Shown here: positions 45,240-55,418 of the stretch, piece by piece
Numbering within the stretch: position 1 is the first letter of the stretch
Layout: every line of letters begins with the position of its first letter
Assembly (NCBI RefSeq): GCF_030645195.1
Contig: NZ_JAUSLW010000070.1
Location: 1 to 60,440, forward strand
Reading direction: 5' to 3'
Source of the DNA: Phenylobacterium sp.
GTDB lineage: Bacteria; Pseudomonadota; Alphaproteobacteria; Caulobacterales; Caulobacteraceae
Length of the DNA stretch: 60,440 nt
Translations under genes and position numbers: made by a program
Notes under the pieces: model-generated
What the model saw: only the letters and a program-made list of their open reading frames with translations
Told to the model about the DNA's origin: nothing
Database searches by the model: none

Positions 45240-48065
45240 CTAGAACTTCTTGGTCACGGTCACGCCGTATTGGCGCGGCTCGAGGGTGAAGGTGTTGGTG
45301 AACAGGCCCGAGGAGTCGTCGGTCAGGTAGAGGTCGGTGATCGGCTGCTCGTCGGTCAGGTTCTTGCCGTAGAGTTGGACGTCGAGACCCCAGTCGGAGT
45401 TGCTCAGCGTCACGGTGGCGTTGACGTTCTGATAGCCTTCCAGCGCGTCGGTCGTGGAGTTGAAGATCCGCGCGTAGCTGTCGGCCTGACGATAGTAGTC
45501 AGCGCGGGCGGTCAGATCCCAGTTGTCGAACATCCACTTGTACTGGGCCCCGAAACCGAGGGTCCACTTCGGCGAGTTCGGCAGCTCCTTGCCGGTCAGG
45601 GCGACCGGAATGCCCTGGCCGATATTGGCCACGGTGTTGACCGCCGGGGCGTTGTTGACGAAGGCCGGAGCCGTCGCGACGCCCGCGGGGTAGTTGTAGA
45701 TCCCGATGGCGCCGGCCAGGGCCGCGGGCAGGCCCGAGCAGATGCCCAGGACCGCGGACGGCGCGATGGTCAGCAGGGTCGCGACGCCGGAGGTGGTGGC
45801 GACGCAGTTGGAGCCGTCGGTGGCCTTCACCACCACCAGGTTCGGATTGCCCTGGGTGCGGTTCATGGTGTCGATCGAGGCACCGTTCTGGATCTCGGTG
45901 TCCAGCCAGCCGTACTGCAGGTTGAAGCGCAGGTTGCGGATCGGTTCCCAGATGCTTTCGATCTCGACGCCCTTGATCTTGGCGTCGACGTTCTCGTTCT
46001 GCGAGGACTTATTCACGATCTTGGAGATCTGATAGCCCTTGTAGTTGTAGTAGAACGCCGTGGCATTGAGGATCAGGCTGCCGCCAAGCAGGCTGTTCTT
46101 GGTGCCGAGTTCGAAGGCGTCGAGTTGTTCCGGCGCGAACGAACTGGTCGTCGCCGAGCAGCCCGGGGTGGTGGCGTCGCACGGGGTGTTGAAACCACCC
46201 GCCTTATAGCCGCGCGCATAGGTGGCGTAGAAGGTCGACGCCTCGGTGAAGCTGAGCTCCGGCGTCCATTGCAGGTTCAGGCGGCCGGTGGTGGCGGCGT
46301 TCTGATAGTCGACCCGTACGGAGGGAGCCGCGCCGCGGCCGCCGGTGAAGTTCGGGTTGGCGATCACGCCCGAGCCGGGCGGCGGGGCGGTCTTGGTCGG
46401 ACCGGCCAGCAGGGTGATCGGCGTGGAGTCGAGCACCTTGTGGTCGTCGGTGTAGCGCAGGCCGGCGGTCAGCTTCAGGGTGTCGCTGAGGCTCCAGTAG
46501 ACTTCGCCGAACACCGCCTTGGAGGTGGTCGTGCCGTGGCCGCGGGAGTCGTAGTAGTTGCGGCCCTCGTTATCCGACGGCGGGAAGTTCGGGTCGACGT
46601 AGTAGGGATAGGTGTTGGGGATGCCGCCGAGGTCGCTGAGCTGCGCGAAGGCGGTCAGCGAGTTGGCGAAGACGTAGTAGTCGGTGACCGACTGGCCCTT
46701 GGTGTAGAGCGCGCCGACGCTGAAGTTCAGCGGGCCTTCCGAGTTGGAGAACAGCCGCAGTTCCTGGCTGAATTCCTTGCTGTCGGTGCGGCCCAGGTCG
46801 AAGGCGCGCAGCTTGTTGTCGCGGCCGACCTGCGGGTCGGTCACGAAGCCGCCAGGCGCGACGAAGGCCATGAAGCCGACGGGGGAGAAGGTGCCCGTGC
46901 CGACGACGCGGTTGTAGTCCTGGTAGGAATAGCCCTCGTTGTAATTCACGCCGGTCAGCGAGGCCAAGGTCAGGCTGTCGGTGAGGGCGACGGAGGCGTC
47001 GATCTGGAAGAAGTCCTGCTGCGCCTGGTAGATCGGGTCGGTGACCGACTCGATGTTGAGCAGGTTGTGGTCCTGGATCTTGCCGGCGTTCAGGTCACCG
47101 TTGGACAGGCCGCCCAGTTGGGCCAGCAGGCCGCCGAGGGTGGCGACGGAGTTGACCGCGCCGTAGGCGGCGTTCTGGTAGCGCGAGCCGGGCAGGCAGC
47201 CCTGGCTGAAGAAGTTGCGGTTGGCTCCGGTGGCGACGCCGCCGATGGTGGCCGGGCCGGGATCGGGGATGCAGAGCTGCTTGCCGATCCGCGAGCGGGA
47301 GTCCTTCTCGTTGAAGTGCTCCCACAGGACGTTCACGTCCAGGACGTCGTTCGGCTTGATGCGGAACTGCAGGCGCGACGACGACAGGTCGCGGTCGTCG
47401 ATGTCGTTGTGGGTGTAGGTGTTGTCGCCGTAGCCGTCACGCTTCACGTAGGAGGCGGCCCAGCGCATGGCCATGTAGTCGTTCAGCGGAACGTTGACCG
47501 CGCCCTTGAGGCGGGTGGTCTTGTAGTTGCCGTACTCGGCGCTCAGCCAGCCGCTCATGTGCTCGTCGCCGACGGCCGGCTTGACGGTGATCACGTTGAC
47601 CACGCCGCCGGTGGCGTTGCGGCCGTACAGGGTGCCCTGCGGGCCGCGCAGCACTTCGACGCGTTCCACGTCGTAGAACTCGGCGTCGGCCAGGTGGTTG
47701 GCGCTCTGCGGGGTGTTGTTCTGGTGGAAGCTGACCCCGGCCTCGCCGCTGCCGACGACCTTGGTGCCGATGCCGCGGATGGAGAGGTTGTAGCCCCCGA
47801 AGTTGGAACGCGAGAAGTTCACGTTCGGAATGGCCTGGAGCAGGTTCTGCCCGCCGTCGATGCGTTGGACGCGGAGGCTGTCTTCGGAGAAGGCCGAGAC
47901 GGCGACGGGAACGTCCTGGAGGGACTCTTCGCGCCGCTGAGCGGTGACGACGAGCTCCTCGATGACGTTAGCGCCTTGGGCGAAGGCGGGCGAGCTCATC
48001 GCGGTCAGGGCCGCGGCGCTCGCGCCAACGACCAGCAGGCTCCGCAGGTGCAGAGTTTTGGACAT
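45240..48065 (-). CDS. TonB-dependent outer-membrane receptor
   Basis: 941 residues. Signal peptide ending SPAFAQ; VIEELVVTAQRREESLQDVP begins the TonB-box/plug region; GPQGTLYGRNATGGVVNVIT is the plug signature, and the barrel ends EPRQYGVTVTKKF. The plug start (ELVVTAQRREESLQDVPVAV) is nearly the same as in the neighbouring receptor, typical of the large Caulobacterales/Sphingomonadales receptor paralogue family. The barrel contains long loops with Cys pairs (GKQLCIPDPG/SQGCLPGSRY, NTPCDATTPGCSAT). Ligand unknown. GGAGG nine bases upstream of ATG 48065. Confidence 0.94.
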   Translation of the reverse strand: MSKTLHLRSLLVVGASAAALTAMSSPAFAQGANVIEELVVTAQRREESLQDVPVAVSAFSEDSLRVQRIDGGQNLLQAIPNVNFSRSNFGGYNLSIRGIGTKVVGSGEAGVSFHQNNTPQSANHLADAEFYDVERVEVLRGPQGTLYGRNATGGVVNVITVKPAVGDEHMSGWLSAEYGNYKTTRLKGAVNVPLNDYMAMRWAASYVKRDGYGDNTYTHNDIDDRDLSSSRLQFRIKPNDVLDVNVLWEHFNEKDSRSRIGKQLCIPDPGPATIGGVATGANRNFFSQGCLPGSRYQNAAYGAVNSVATLGGLLAQLGGLSNGDLNAGKIQDHNLLNIESVTDPIYQAQQDFFQIDASVALTDSLTLASLTGVNYNEGYSYQDYNRVVGTGTFSPVGFMAFVAPGGFVTDPQVGRDNKLRAFDLGRTDSKEFSQELRLFSNSEGPLNFSVGALYTKGQSVTDYYVFANSLTAFAQLSDLGGIPNTYPYYVDPNFPPSDNEGRNYYDSRGHGTTTSKAVFGEVYWSLSDTLKLTAGLRYTDDHKVLDSTPITLLAGPTKTAPPPGSGVIANPNFTGGRGAAPSVRVDYQNAATTGRLNLQWTPELSFTEASTFYATYARGYKAGGFNTPCDATTPGCSATTSSFAPEQLDAFELGTKNSLLGGSLILNATAFYYNYKGYQISKIVNKSSQNENVDAKIKGVEIESIWEPIRNLRFNLQYGWLDTEIQNGASIDTMNRTQGNPNLVVVKATDGSNCVATTSGVATLLTIAPSAVLGICSGLPAALAGAIGIYNYPAGVATAPAFVNNAPAVNTVANIGQGIPVALTGKELPNSPKWTLGFGAQYKWMFDNWDLTARADYYRQADSYARIFNSTTDALEGYQNVNATVTLSNSDWGLDVQLYGKNLTDEQPITDLYLTDDSSGLFTNTFTLEPRQYGVTVTKKF

Positions 48066-48445
48066 TCTACGTTTCCTCCCAAGACAGCCGGACTTTCTAC
48101 GCCGGTCCGGTCTGTCAGCATTCGCCGCGCAATATTTTCGGCCGGGAACACGCGGCGGCTGCCCCAGCAATCGTTACGGTCACGCCGCGAGCTAGAGTCT
48201 GTCAACGGACGCCGATAGGTGAACGGCGTTCACTCAGCATCTTTTCGACGTCATGTGGCGCAAATACCAAGGTTCTTTCGTGCTTCCCTAGGGGCAACAA
48301 AACCTGAGCGCGCAAGGGACAGGCGATCTAGCGGTCGCCTCATCGGCGAATGTGCATCACCCCTGTTGTCGCTTCGCCGCGCGGCGGCGTGACGCGGCGC
48401 CGCGCGAGCCTTCCGATTTGGCCTCGGCTGCCGCATATGGGGGCC
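48066..48445. other. Divergent promoter region between the TonB receptor and queC
   Basis: 380 bases. No gene seen. I looked for a preQ1-type aptamer upstream of queC and did not find the characteristic short A-rich tail and hairpin. A GC-rich inverted region (CGCCGCGCGGCGGCGTGACGCGGCGCCGCG, 48377-48406) may fold near the queC leader. Confidence 0.5.
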
Positions 48446-49168
48446 ATGAGCCAAGCATCGCGCGCCATCGTGCTGTTCTCCGGCGGCCAGGACTCCAGCG
48501 TCTGCCTGGCCTGGGCCTTGGAGCGCCATGACCATGTGGAGACCGTGGGCTTCGACTACGGTCAGCGCCACGCCGTGGAGATGGCCCAGCGCCAGGTGGT
48601 TCGGGCCGCCATCGCCGAGCGTTTCCCCCAGTGGGCCGGCAAGCTGGGCGAGGACCACGTCATGGACCTGACTGGCTTCGGGGCGGTGGGCGAGACCGCC
48701 ATGACCACCGAGCGGGCCTTCGAGATCACCGAGAAGGGCCTGCCCAACACCTTCGTCCCCGGCCGCAACCTGGTGTTCCTCACCTATGCCGCGGCGCTCG
48801 CCGACCGCCGCGGCGCCCGCTTCCTGGTGGGGGGCATGTGCGAGACCGACTTCTCCGGCTATCCCGACTGCCGGCGCGACACCCTCGACGCCCTGCAGAC
48901 CGCGCTGAACATGGGCATGGCCCAGGACTTCGTCATCGAGACCCCGCTGATGAAGCTGACCAAGGCGCAGACCTGGGCGCTCTCCAAGACCCTCGGCGGC
49001 GAGGCGCTGGTGGAGCTGATCGTCGCCGACAGCCACACCTGCTACCGCGGCGAGCGCGGCGACCTGCACCCCTGGGGCCACGGCTGCGGCGACTGCCCGG
49101 CCTGCGATCTGCGCATCAGGGGCTGGCGCGAATGGGTGGCCGCCGCCCGCCCGGAGCTCGCCCTGTGA
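48446..49168 (+). CDS. queC: 7-cyano-7-deazaguanine synthase
   Basis: 240 residues. The PP-loop ATP site is [20 protein letters not shown]; the C-terminal zinc site uses cysteines of [10 protein letters not shown] and [30 protein letters not shown] is a family marker. It converts carboxy-deazaguanine to preQ0 with ATP and ammonia, in queuosine tRNA modification. ATG 48446 fits the family start; the longer frame from 48350 is not needed. Its stop overlaps the queE GTG start. Confidence 0.95.
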   Translation: MSQASRAIVLFSGGQDSSVCLAWALERHDHVETVGFDYGQRHAVEMAQRQVVRAAIAERFPQWAGKLGEDHVMDLTGFGAVGETAMTTERAFEITEKGLPNTFVPGRNLVFLTYAAALADRRGARFLVGGMCETDFSGYPDCRRDTLDALQTALNMGMAQDFVIETPLMKLTKAQTWALSKTLGGEALVELIVADSHTCYRGERGDLHPWGHGCGDCPACDLRIRGWREWVAAARPELAL

Positions 49169-49797
49169 GCTATGCGGTCAAGGAGATCTTCCTGACCCTG
49201 CAGGGGGAGGGGGGCCAGGCCGGCCGCCCGGCGGTGTTCTGCCGGTTCGCGGGCTGCAATCTCTGGTCGGGCCGCGAGGAGGATCGCGCCGGCGCGGTCT
49301 GCACCTTCTGCGACACCGACTTCGTGGGCATGGACGGTCCCGGCGGCGGACGCTTCGCCACCGCCGACGCCCTGGCCGATGCGGTGGCGGCCCAGTGGCG
49401 GGGCGGTCCCGACAACCGCCTGGTGGTCTGCACCGGCGGCGAGCCGCTGCTGCAACTGGACCCGGCCCTGATCGCGGCCCTGCACGCCCGGGGTTTCACC
49501 ATCGCCCTGGAGACCAACGGCACGCTGGCGGCGCCCGCCGGGATCGACTGGATCTGCGTCAGCCCCAAGGCCGACGCCCCGGTGGTCCAGCGCTCCGGCC
49601 AGGAACTGAAGCTGGTCTTCCCCCAACCGGAGGTCGATCCGGCCGCCTTCGAGGGGTGGGACTTCGAGCGGCTTCTGCTCCAGCCGATGGACGGCCCCGA
49701 CCGGCTGGCCAACACCCAGGCGGCGATCGCCTATTGCCTCGCCCACCCCCAGTGGCGTTTAAGCGTCCAAACCCACAAATATCTCGGCATTCCCTAA
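49165..49797 (+). CDS. queE: 7-carboxy-7-deazaguanine synthase
   Basis: 210 residues from GTG 49165. A radical-SAM enzyme with an extended cysteine loop: the first Cys is in [15 protein letters not shown] and the C-x2-C pair in [27 protein letters not shown] and the [19 protein letters not shown] block are QueE features, and the end [10 protein letters not shown] is typical. It makes carboxy-deazaguanine from carboxy-tetrahydropterin. GTGA overlap with queC indicates coupling. Confidence 0.95.
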   Translation: MSYAVKEIFLTLQGEGGQAGRPAVFCRFAGCNLWSGREEDRAGAVCTFCDTDFVGMDGPGGGRFATADALADAVAAQWRGGPDNRLVVCTGGEPLLQLDPALIAALHARGFTIALETNGTLAAPAGIDWICVSPKADAPVVQRSGQELKLVFPQPEVDPAAFEGWDFERLLLQPMDGPDRLANTQAAIAYCLAHPQWRLSVQTHKYLGIP

Positions 49798-49832
49798 GCC
49801 GCACCCGCGCTTGGCGACGCCAAAGACAGCTG

Positions 49833-50204
49833 ATGAACGCCCCGATTTTCGAGATCACCAAGTCCGCGACCTTCGACGCGGCGCACTACTTCGAGGACGG
49901 GCCCGAGCACCGGCCCTATTCGCGGCTGCACGGCCACTCGTTCAAGGTGGAGGCCACCGTCCGCGGCGCGCCCCAGGAGCCGGTGGGCTGGGTCGCCGAC
50001 CTGGCCGACCTGGACGCGGCCCTGCGCGGGGTGGCCGCCGAGCTGGACCACGGCCTGCTGAACGAGAAGCCCGGCCTGGAGCGCCCGACCCTGGAGCATC
50101 TCTGCCTCTATTTCGCCGAGCGCCTGAAGGCCCCGTTCCCCGGCCTGTGCCGGATCGTGGTCTCGCGCCCCACCATCAACGAGAGCTGCGCCCTGGCGCT
50201 TTAG
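49833..50204 (+). CDS. queD: 6-carboxytetrahydropterin synthase
   Basis: 123 residues of the PTPS/QueD family. FDAAHYFEDGPEHRPYSRLH carries the first zinc His, GHSFKVEATVRG the H-G-H-x pair, and the catalytic-site region is LDHGLLNEKPGLERPTLEHL and the ending RPTINESCALAL (Glu). The usual catalytic Cys before 'G...H' is absent in the displayed N-terminus, where alanine/tyrosine stand (AAHYFEDG), so it belongs to the QueD-like variant in which that position varies. It starts 35 bases after queE in the same operon. Confidence 0.9.
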   Translation: MNAPIFEITKSATFDAAHYFEDGPEHRPYSRLHGHSFKVEATVRGAPQEPVGWVADLADLDAALRGVAAELDHGLLNEKPGLERPTLEHLCLYFAERLKAPFPGLCRIVVSRPTINESCALAL

Positions 50205-50419
50205 CGCCGACGCTTGTTTTCTTCGTCGGCCTTGCCGTCGCCGGGGATGACCGCGCCCACCACCATGCCCGCGCCCTTGGCCGTCATGCCGACGGCGCTG
50301 GCGGTGACGCCCACCGCGGTGCCCACCACGGCGCCGGCGGCCATGGCGATGCAGCCGGATTGGGAGAGGCCGAGGGCCAGGAACAGGGCGCCGGTGGCGG
50401 CGGTGCGGGCGAGTTTCAT
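50201..50419 (-). CDS. Small NF038104-like lipoprotein
   Basis: 72 residues. MKLARTAATGALFLALGLSQ then SGC gives a short lipoprotein-type signal, followed by a Gly/Ala/Val-rich membrane-like stretch (AMAAGAVVGTAVGVTASAVG) and a basic/acidic tail (DEENKRRR). It resembles tiny glycine-zipper lipoproteins of Caulobacterales. It overlaps queD by four bases in convergent orientation. Function unknown. Confidence 0.7.
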   Translation of the reverse strand: MKLARTAATGALFLALGLSQSGCIAMAAGAVVGTAVGVTASAVGMTAKGAGMVVGAVIPGDGKADEENKRRR

Positions 50420-50490
50420 GCTGGGGTCCCCGGGTGGTCCCGTACGGTTAACCGCCAAACCATACCAAAAGGTGGCGGGGCTGCGGCGCC

Positions 50491-51027
50491 TCAGCGCTTC
50501 GGAGAGCGCGGGACCGGGCCCGCGGCGGCGCGGTCGGCGGCGCGGCGGCGGGGGCCGTCATAGTTGGGGTCGACCTTGCGGCGGCGCTCAGGCCCGAAAT
50601 AGTCGTCGGTGCGGACGAAGGGCCGGGGGTGGTCGATGATCTTCTGCAGCCGATCCAGCACGCCGCGCGCGGTCAGGGGCTTGGCCAAGAACTCGTTGAC
50701 CCCGGCGTCGCGGGCCTCGTGGATCCGCCGCAGGGTGGAGTGACCGGTGATCATGATCACCGGCGCCATCTGGTTGGGGCTGTCGGCCGAATTGCGCAGC
50801 AGCCGCACGAAGTCGATGCCGTCGAGGGGCTCCATGGCCAGGTCGGTCATGACGATGTCGATCGAGTGGGCCCGCATGCGCTGCAGGGCCTCGGCGCCGT
50901 CGCTGGCCTCGTAGATGTTGTTCACGCCCACCGCGCGCAGGATCTCCGACAACAGCACCCGGATGTGGGGGTTGTCGTCGACGAGCAGGATCTTGAGAAG
51001 GTCAAGCCGCACGGGGCGCTGCTGCAA
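50491..51027 (-). CDS. Single-domain response regulator with GPxRRR tail
   Basis: 178 residues. Receiver domain intact: KILLVDDNPHIRVLLSEILR (acid pair), the phosphoacceptor Asp in DIVMTDLAMEPLDG, PVIMITGHSTLR (Thr) and FLAKPLTAR (Lys). The ~55-residue tail has two near-repeats, DDYFGPERRRKVDPN and YDGPRRRAADR, a motif also seen after receivers in other alphaproteobacteria. No DNA-binding domain, so it acts through protein contact. No kinase is next to it. The start may lie slightly downstream of MQQRPVRL. Confidence 0.88.
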   Translation of the reverse strand: MQQRPVRLDLLKILLVDDNPHIRVLLSEILRAVGVNNIYEASDGAEALQRMRAHSIDIVMTDLAMEPLDGIDFVRLLRNSADSPNQMAPVIMITGHSTLRRIHEARDAGVNEFLAKPLTARGVLDRLQKIIDHPRPFVRTDDYFGPERRRKVDPNYDGPRRRAADRAAAGPVPRSPKR

Positions 51028-51197
51028 TCTAACCTAGAAAATGGACGCCACGACGGTCGTCGGAATCGCACGGCCGGAAGCGTAGGAGGCGCTCAATACC
51101 GGGGCGTAACAAGTTCGGTCAACGCGAAATAATGTTGTTCGATCAATTCGATCCCGCAGGGGCGAATGTAACGCGCCGCGTCGCCGTGACCCGGCGC

Positions 51198-52319
51198 TCA
51201 GTCCTTCGCAACCCTGCCGGGCAAGTAAGCTTCACCACCCGTTTGAGCCCGGTGCCGCAGGAAGGCGTCGGCCAGGACACAGGCGGTCATGGCCTCCACC
51301 ACCGGCACGGCGCGCAGGCCCACGCAGGGGTCGTGGCGGCCCTTTGTGCGCAGGTCGATCTCCTCGCCGGCCTCGTTGATCGACCGCCGCAGGGAGAGGA
51401 TGGAGGAGGTGGGCTTGAAGGCCACGCGCGCCACCACCGACTGGCCGGTGGAGATGCCGCCGAGAATGCCGCCGGCGCTGTTGGAGAGGAACATCGGGCC
51501 CGCATTGCCCATCCGCATCTCGTCGGCGTTCTCCTCGCCGGAGAAGGCGGCAGACGCGAAGCCCGCGCCGATCTCCACGCCCTTGGCGGCGTTGATGGAC
51601 ATGAGCGCCCCGGCCAATTCGGCGTCGAGTTTGCCGTAGATCGGCGCGCCCCAGCCGGCGGGCACGCCCACAGCCTCCACCTCGACGATGGCGCCGGTGG
51701 ACGAGCCGGCCTTGCGGACCTGCTCCAGGTGTTCTTCCCAGACGCTCACCATCTGCGTGTCCGGGCACCAGAAGGGATTCTCGGTGGTCTGGTCCCAGTC
51801 GAACCGCGCGCGGTCGATGGCGTGCGGCCCGATCTGCACCACCGCGCCGCGGATGGTGACGCCCTGCAGGATCTTGCGCGCCACGGCGCCGGCGGCGACC
51901 CGGGCGGCGGTCTCGCGGGCCGAGGCCCGGCCGCCGCCGCGATAGTCGCGCACCCCGTACTTGGCGAAATAGGCGTAGTCGGCGTGGCCGGGGCGGAAGG
52001 CCTGGGCGATCTCGGAATAGTCGCGGCTGCGCTGGTCGACATTCTCGATGATCATCGAGATCGGCGTGCCGGTGGTGACCTGGCCGTCGGTGTGGTCGTC
52101 CTGGAAGACCCCGGACAGGATCTTCACCGCGTCCGGCTCCTGGCGCTGGGTGACGAACTTGCCCTGCCCTGGCCGGCGCTTGTCCAGCCAGACCTGGATC
52201 TCCTCGGCGGTGAGCTTGATGTTGGGCGGGCAGCCGTCGACGACGCAGCCCAGCGCCGGCCCATGGCTTTCGCCCCAGGTGGTGACACGGAACAGGTGGC
52301 CGAAGGTGTTGTGCGACAT
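51198..52319 (-). CDS. aroC: Chorismate synthase
   Basis: 373 residues, family length. [20 protein letters not shown] is the start signature (motif 1), [20 protein letters not shown] motif 2, and [20 protein letters not shown] and [20 protein letters not shown] the later FMN/substrate segments. It converts 5-enolpyruvylshikimate-3-phosphate to chorismate, the branch-point of aromatic amino-acid synthesis, with reduced FMN. Stand-alone; divergent neighbours not closely coupled. Confidence 0.97.
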   Translation of the reverse strand: MSHNTFGHLFRVTTWGESHGPALGCVVDGCPPNIKLTAEEIQVWLDKRRPGQGKFVTQRQEPDAVKILSGVFQDDHTDGQVTTGTPISMIIENVDQRSRDYSEIAQAFRPGHADYAYFAKYGVRDYRGGGRASARETAARVAAGAVARKILQGVTIRGAVVQIGPHAIDRARFDWDQTTENPFWCPDTQMVSVWEEHLEQVRKAGSSTGAIVEVEAVGVPAGWGAPIYGKLDAELAGALMSINAAKGVEIGAGFASAAFSGEENADEMRMGNAGPMFLSNSAGGILGGISTGQSVVARVAFKPTSSILSLRRSINEAGEEIDLRTKGRHDPCVGLRAVPVVEAMTACVLADAFLRHRAQTGGEAYLPGRVAKD

Positions 52320-52352
52320 GGCGGCGCTTCTAAACGCCGACGGCCGGTTAGG

Positions 52353-53039
52353 CTAGGCCGCCCAGGCCGCGGCGAACCGGCGGAGCTGGGCCCTGGCCGC
52401 GGAATCCCCGCTGGCGCTGTCGGCGGCCAGGCGCAGGAACAGGTGGCCCTGGCGGTGGCGGGCGCGGGCCGGCAGGCCCTGGCCCACCAGGCGGATCAGG
52501 CCACGCTCGCAGGCCTTCCTGGTGATCCAGACCACCCGGCGTCCCAGCGGGGTGTCGACCCCGATGCGGCCGCCCTCGGCCAGCAGGCGCGGCTCGATCT
52601 TCACCGTGATCCAGAGGTCGTCGCCGCGCACCAGCATCTCGCCGTCGCCGCGGATGGCCACCTCCAGCTCGGCGTCGCCGGCGCGGACGGTGTCGCCGGC
52701 CCGCAGACCGGGGGGCAGGTCGATCTTCACCCGGCGACCGTCGGGCAGGCGGTGCTCCACCTTGCCGCCGGTCATGGCCACCAGGGGCGGGACCGACAGG
52801 GTGGGGGAGGCGGCGACCGGACGGGTCACCGTCGCCGGCGGCTGGCTGACCCGGTCGCGCGGCGCGGGCGCGATCTGCAGGATGCGATAGGCCTCCACCA
52901 CCTCGCGGAAGCGTTCGGCGTCACCCCCCTTTCGATCGGGATGCGCGCGCTTGGCGGCCTCGCGGAAGGCGCGGCGCAGTTCGGCGGGGCCGGCGAGCAG
53001 GCCCGCCCCCAGCACCTCGCGCGCCCGCTTCACGCTCAT
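52353..53039 (-). CDS. J-domain co-chaperone protein
   Basis: 228 residues. The J domain (residues ~1-55) has AREVLGAGLLAGPAELRRAF and the H-P-D motif in AKRAHPDRKGGDAERFREVV. No zinc-finger region. The C-terminal part is the DnaJ peptide-binding beta domain (GRRVKIDLPPGLRAGDTVRA, GDGEMLVRGDDLWITVKIEP), so it is a CbpA-like type II protein that stimulates DnaK ATPase and delivers clients. It is short for CbpA (about 300). Start 53039 (MSVKRAREVLG) fits the J-domain; the open frame extends to 53093. Confidence 0.87.
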   Translation of the reverse strand: MSVKRAREVLGAGLLAGPAELRRAFREAAKRAHPDRKGGDAERFREVVEAYRILQIAPAPRDRVSQPPATVTRPVAASPTLSVPPLVAMTGGKVEHRLPDGRRVKIDLPPGLRAGDTVRAGDAELEVAIRGDGEMLVRGDDLWITVKIEPRLLAEGGRIGVDTPLGRRVVWITRKACERGLIRLVGQGLPARARHRQGHLFLRLAADSASGDSAARAQLRRFAAAWAA

Positions 53040-53134
53040 CGTGGTTGTGTTCGCCCCGACCATCCCGCGCAGTCTTAGTGAAGACGCGGTCAATGCGGGG
53101 TTAAGCCCCTGACGCTGGGTCCTGCCTGCGCTAT

Positions 53135-53809
53135 ATGCCGACCATGACCGACAAGCCCGCCATCCCCGCCTCGCCGAGCGAGGACGACTACGTCCGCAGC
53201 GTCACGGAGGCGCACCCCCTGCCGCTGTTGACGGAGGAGGACCCCCTGGCCCTGTTCAACGCCTGGCTGGTCGAGGCCCTGGACAAGGAGCTGAACGACG
53301 CCAACGCCATGGCGCTGGCCACCGCCGACGCCGACGGCCTGCCCGACGTGCGCATGGTGCTGCTGAAGGAGGCCGACGAGCGCGGCTTCGTCTTCTATTC
53401 CAACGAGACCAGCGCCAAGGGCCGCGAGCTGGCGGCCAATCCCCAGGCCGCCCTGTTGTTCCACTGGAAGTCCCTGCGCCGCCAGGTCCGGGTCCGCGGA
53501 CCCGTCTCCCACGTCACCGACGCCGAGGCCGACGCCTACTGGGCCACCCGCGCCCGGCCCGCCCAGATCGGCGGGTGGGCCTCCCACCAGTCCCAGGCCC
53601 TGCCCGACCGCCTGGCCCTGGAGAAGCGCATCGCCGAGTTCGGCCTGAAGTTCGGCATCTCCAAGGTGCCGCGCCCGCCGCACTGGCGCGGCTTCCGCAT
53701 CACCCCCCACGTCATCGAGTTCTGGCGCGACCGCCCGTTCCGCCTGCACGAGCGCCTGGTCTTCCAGCGCGAGGGCTCCGGCTGGACCACGAAACGGCTC
53801 TATCCTTGA
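53135..53809 (+). CDS. pdxH: Pyridoxamine/pyridoxine 5'-phosphate oxidase
   Basis: 224 residues. [20 protein letters not shown] and [20 protein letters not shown] form the FMN-binding split barrel, and [10 protein letters not shown] and [20 protein letters not shown] are the PdxH signatures. It oxidises PNP/PMP to PLP using FMN and oxygen. ATG at 53135 (MPTMTDKP); an in-frame ATG nine bases later is possible. Its TGA overlaps the next gene's TTG start as TTGA. Confidence 0.96.
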   Translation: MPTMTDKPAIPASPSEDDYVRSVTEAHPLPLLTEEDPLALFNAWLVEALDKELNDANAMALATADADGLPDVRMVLLKEADERGFVFYSNETSAKGRELAANPQAALLFHWKSLRRQVRVRGPVSHVTDAEADAYWATRARPAQIGGWASHQSQALPDRLALEKRIAEFGLKFGISKVPRPPHWRGFRITPHVIEFWRDRPFRLHERLVFQREGSGWTTKRLYP

Positions 53810-55299
53810 CCGACGGCCACGAAGCCGAGGTGGCGGCCTGGTTCGAGGGCCGCTCGGAGCGCGCCATCGAGACCGCCTGCGCCCGGGTCTATCTGGCCGG
53901 CGACCAGGCCTTCAAGGTCAAGCGCCACGTCGATCTGGGCTATCTCGACTACTCCACCCTGGACCTGCGCCACTGGGCCCTGGAGCGGGAGCTCAGCTTC
54001 AACCGCGCCGCGGCGTCGGACATCTACCGCGCCGTCCGACGGGTCAGCCGCGCGGGCGACGGCGGGCTGGAGCTGGACGGCCCCGGCGAGACCGTCGAGT
54101 TCGCCCTGGAGATGCGCCGCTTCGACGAGCATGCGGTGCTGGCCGCCCAGCCCTGGGCCGTCGACGGTTCCCTGGCCGACGCGCTCGGCCGCACCGTGGC
54201 CGGCTTCCACGCCGCGGCCCCGGTCCGGCCCAAGGGGGGCGGCGGGGCGGCGCTGAAATACACCATCGATTCCAACGCCCACCTGCTGCGGGGCCTGGCG
54301 CCTCGCCTGGGCGCCGAACGGGTCGAGCACCTGGTCGCGGCCACCGACGCCGAATATTTCCGTCGCGAGCCCCTGCTGGACGCTCGCCGCGCCGCCGGCT
54401 TCGGCCGCCACTGCCACGGCGACCTGCACCTGGGGAACATCCTGCTGGAGAACGGCCGGCCGATCCTCTTCGACTGCATTGAGTTCAACGACGTGCTCTC
54501 GGAGATCGACGTCCAGTACGACCTGGCCTTCCTGCTGATGGACCTGCAGTTTCGCCGGCGCTCCGACGCCGCGGTCCGCGTCCTGTCGGCCTATCTGGAC
54601 GAGGCCGCCCGGGTCTGGGGGCGCGAGCTGCGCCAGGGCCTGACCGCCCTGCCGCTGATGCTGTCGGTCCGCGCCGCGGTCCGGGCCCATGTCTGCGCCA
54701 ACAGCGGCGATGACGCAGGCGCACAGGCCTATCTCGACGCCGCTGTCGCCCACCTGACCCCCGTGGCCCCCAGTCTGGCGGCGGTGGGTGGCCTGTCGGG
54801 GACCGGCAAGTCCACCTTCGCCCGGCTGATCGCGCCGGGCCTCGGCGCCTCGCCGGGCGCGGTGGTCCTGCGCACCGATGAGGTGCGCAAGCGGCTGCTG
54901 GGCGCCGCCCATGACCAGGCGCTCTCCAGCGAGGTCTATTCCCAGGCCTATTACGACCAGGTCTACGACACCCTGTTCGCCGACGCCGCCGATCTGCTGG
55001 CCGCCGGCCGGGCCGTGGTGCTGGACGCCACCTTCATCCAGCCCAACCTGCGGGTCCGGGTCGAGACCCTGGCGGCGCGGGCCGGCGTCCCCTTCCACGG
55101 GGTCTGGCTGGAGGCCGCCCCGGAGATCCTGGCCGGACGCATCCAGGGCCGCACCGGCGACGCCTCGGACGCCACCCTCGCCACCCTGACGATGCAGCTG
55201 GCCCGCGATGTCGGCCAGGTCGCCTGGACCCGTGTCGACGCCTCGGGCCCCGCCGAGGACTCTGCGGAGGCCTGGTCCACCCGCTACGCCCGCCCCTGA
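53806..55299 (+). CDS. Aminoglycoside-phosphotransferase-like plus AAA-type kinase fusion
   Basis: 497 residues from TTG 53806, four bases inside pdxH. Residues ~1-300 follow the APH-like fold: [20 protein letters not shown], the catalytic loop [20 protein letters not shown] and [20 protein letters not shown] (H-G-D and metal Asp). Residues ~330-497 are a Walker-A kinase ([19 protein letters not shown]) with [20 protein letters not shown] and [15 protein letters not shown]. This is the common two-domain arrangement of uncharacterised bacterial 'COG0645-type' proteins. Both parts transfer phosphate; the substrate is unknown and antibiotic resistance is not implied. The TTG start is inferred from coupling. 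Confidence 0.85.
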   Translation: MTDGHEAEVAAWFEGRSERAIETACARVYLAGDQAFKVKRHVDLGYLDYSTLDLRHWALERELSFNRAAASDIYRAVRRVSRAGDGGLELDGPGETVEFALEMRRFDEHAVLAAQPWAVDGSLADALGRTVAGFHAAAPVRPKGGGGAALKYTIDSNAHLLRGLAPRLGAERVEHLVAATDAEYFRREPLLDARRAAGFGRHCHGDLHLGNILLENGRPILFDCIEFNDVLSEIDVQYDLAFLLMDLQFRRRSDAAVRVLSAYLDEAARVWGRELRQGLTALPLMLSVRAAVRAHVCANSGDDAGAQAYLDAAVAHLTPVAPSLAAVGGLSGTGKSTFARLIAPGLGASPGAVVLRTDEVRKRLLGAAHDQALSSEVYSQAYYDQVYDTLFADAADLLAAGRAVVLDATFIQPNLRVRVETLAARAGVPFHGVWLEAAPEILAGRIQGRTGDASDATLATLTMQLARDVGQVAWTRVDASGPAEDSAEAWSTRYARP

Positions 55300-55418
55300 C
55301 CGGCGCTGCGGACACCCCATTTTGGACCTGTGCGGGGACGTCGCAGGCGGGGCCATGATTCATGGTCTGTTAGCCGCGACCGCACAGGGTCTTCCGACAC
55401 AACTCGGGGATCGGTGTT

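Noticed and set aside
45270..48218. 982-codon open frame on the plus strand opposite the second TonB receptor
   Set aside because: Antisense shadow of a GC-rich gene: Gly/Val/Ala/Arg-rich sequence with no domain, while the minus strand encodes a complete receptor with signal peptide and ribosome-binding site.
48377..48406. Possible terminator before queC
   Set aside because: GC-rich inverted sequence lacks a following T run on either strand.
48180..48445. preQ1 riboswitch upstream of queC
   Set aside because: The compact aptamer pattern (hairpin followed by an A-rich tail pairing into its loop) was not found in the leader.
53806..55299. Antibiotic-resistance aminoglycoside phosphotransferase
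   Set aside because: The APH-like fold is shared by many kinases; the two-domain arrangement with an AAA-type kinase is that of a housekeeping-type family of unknown substrate.
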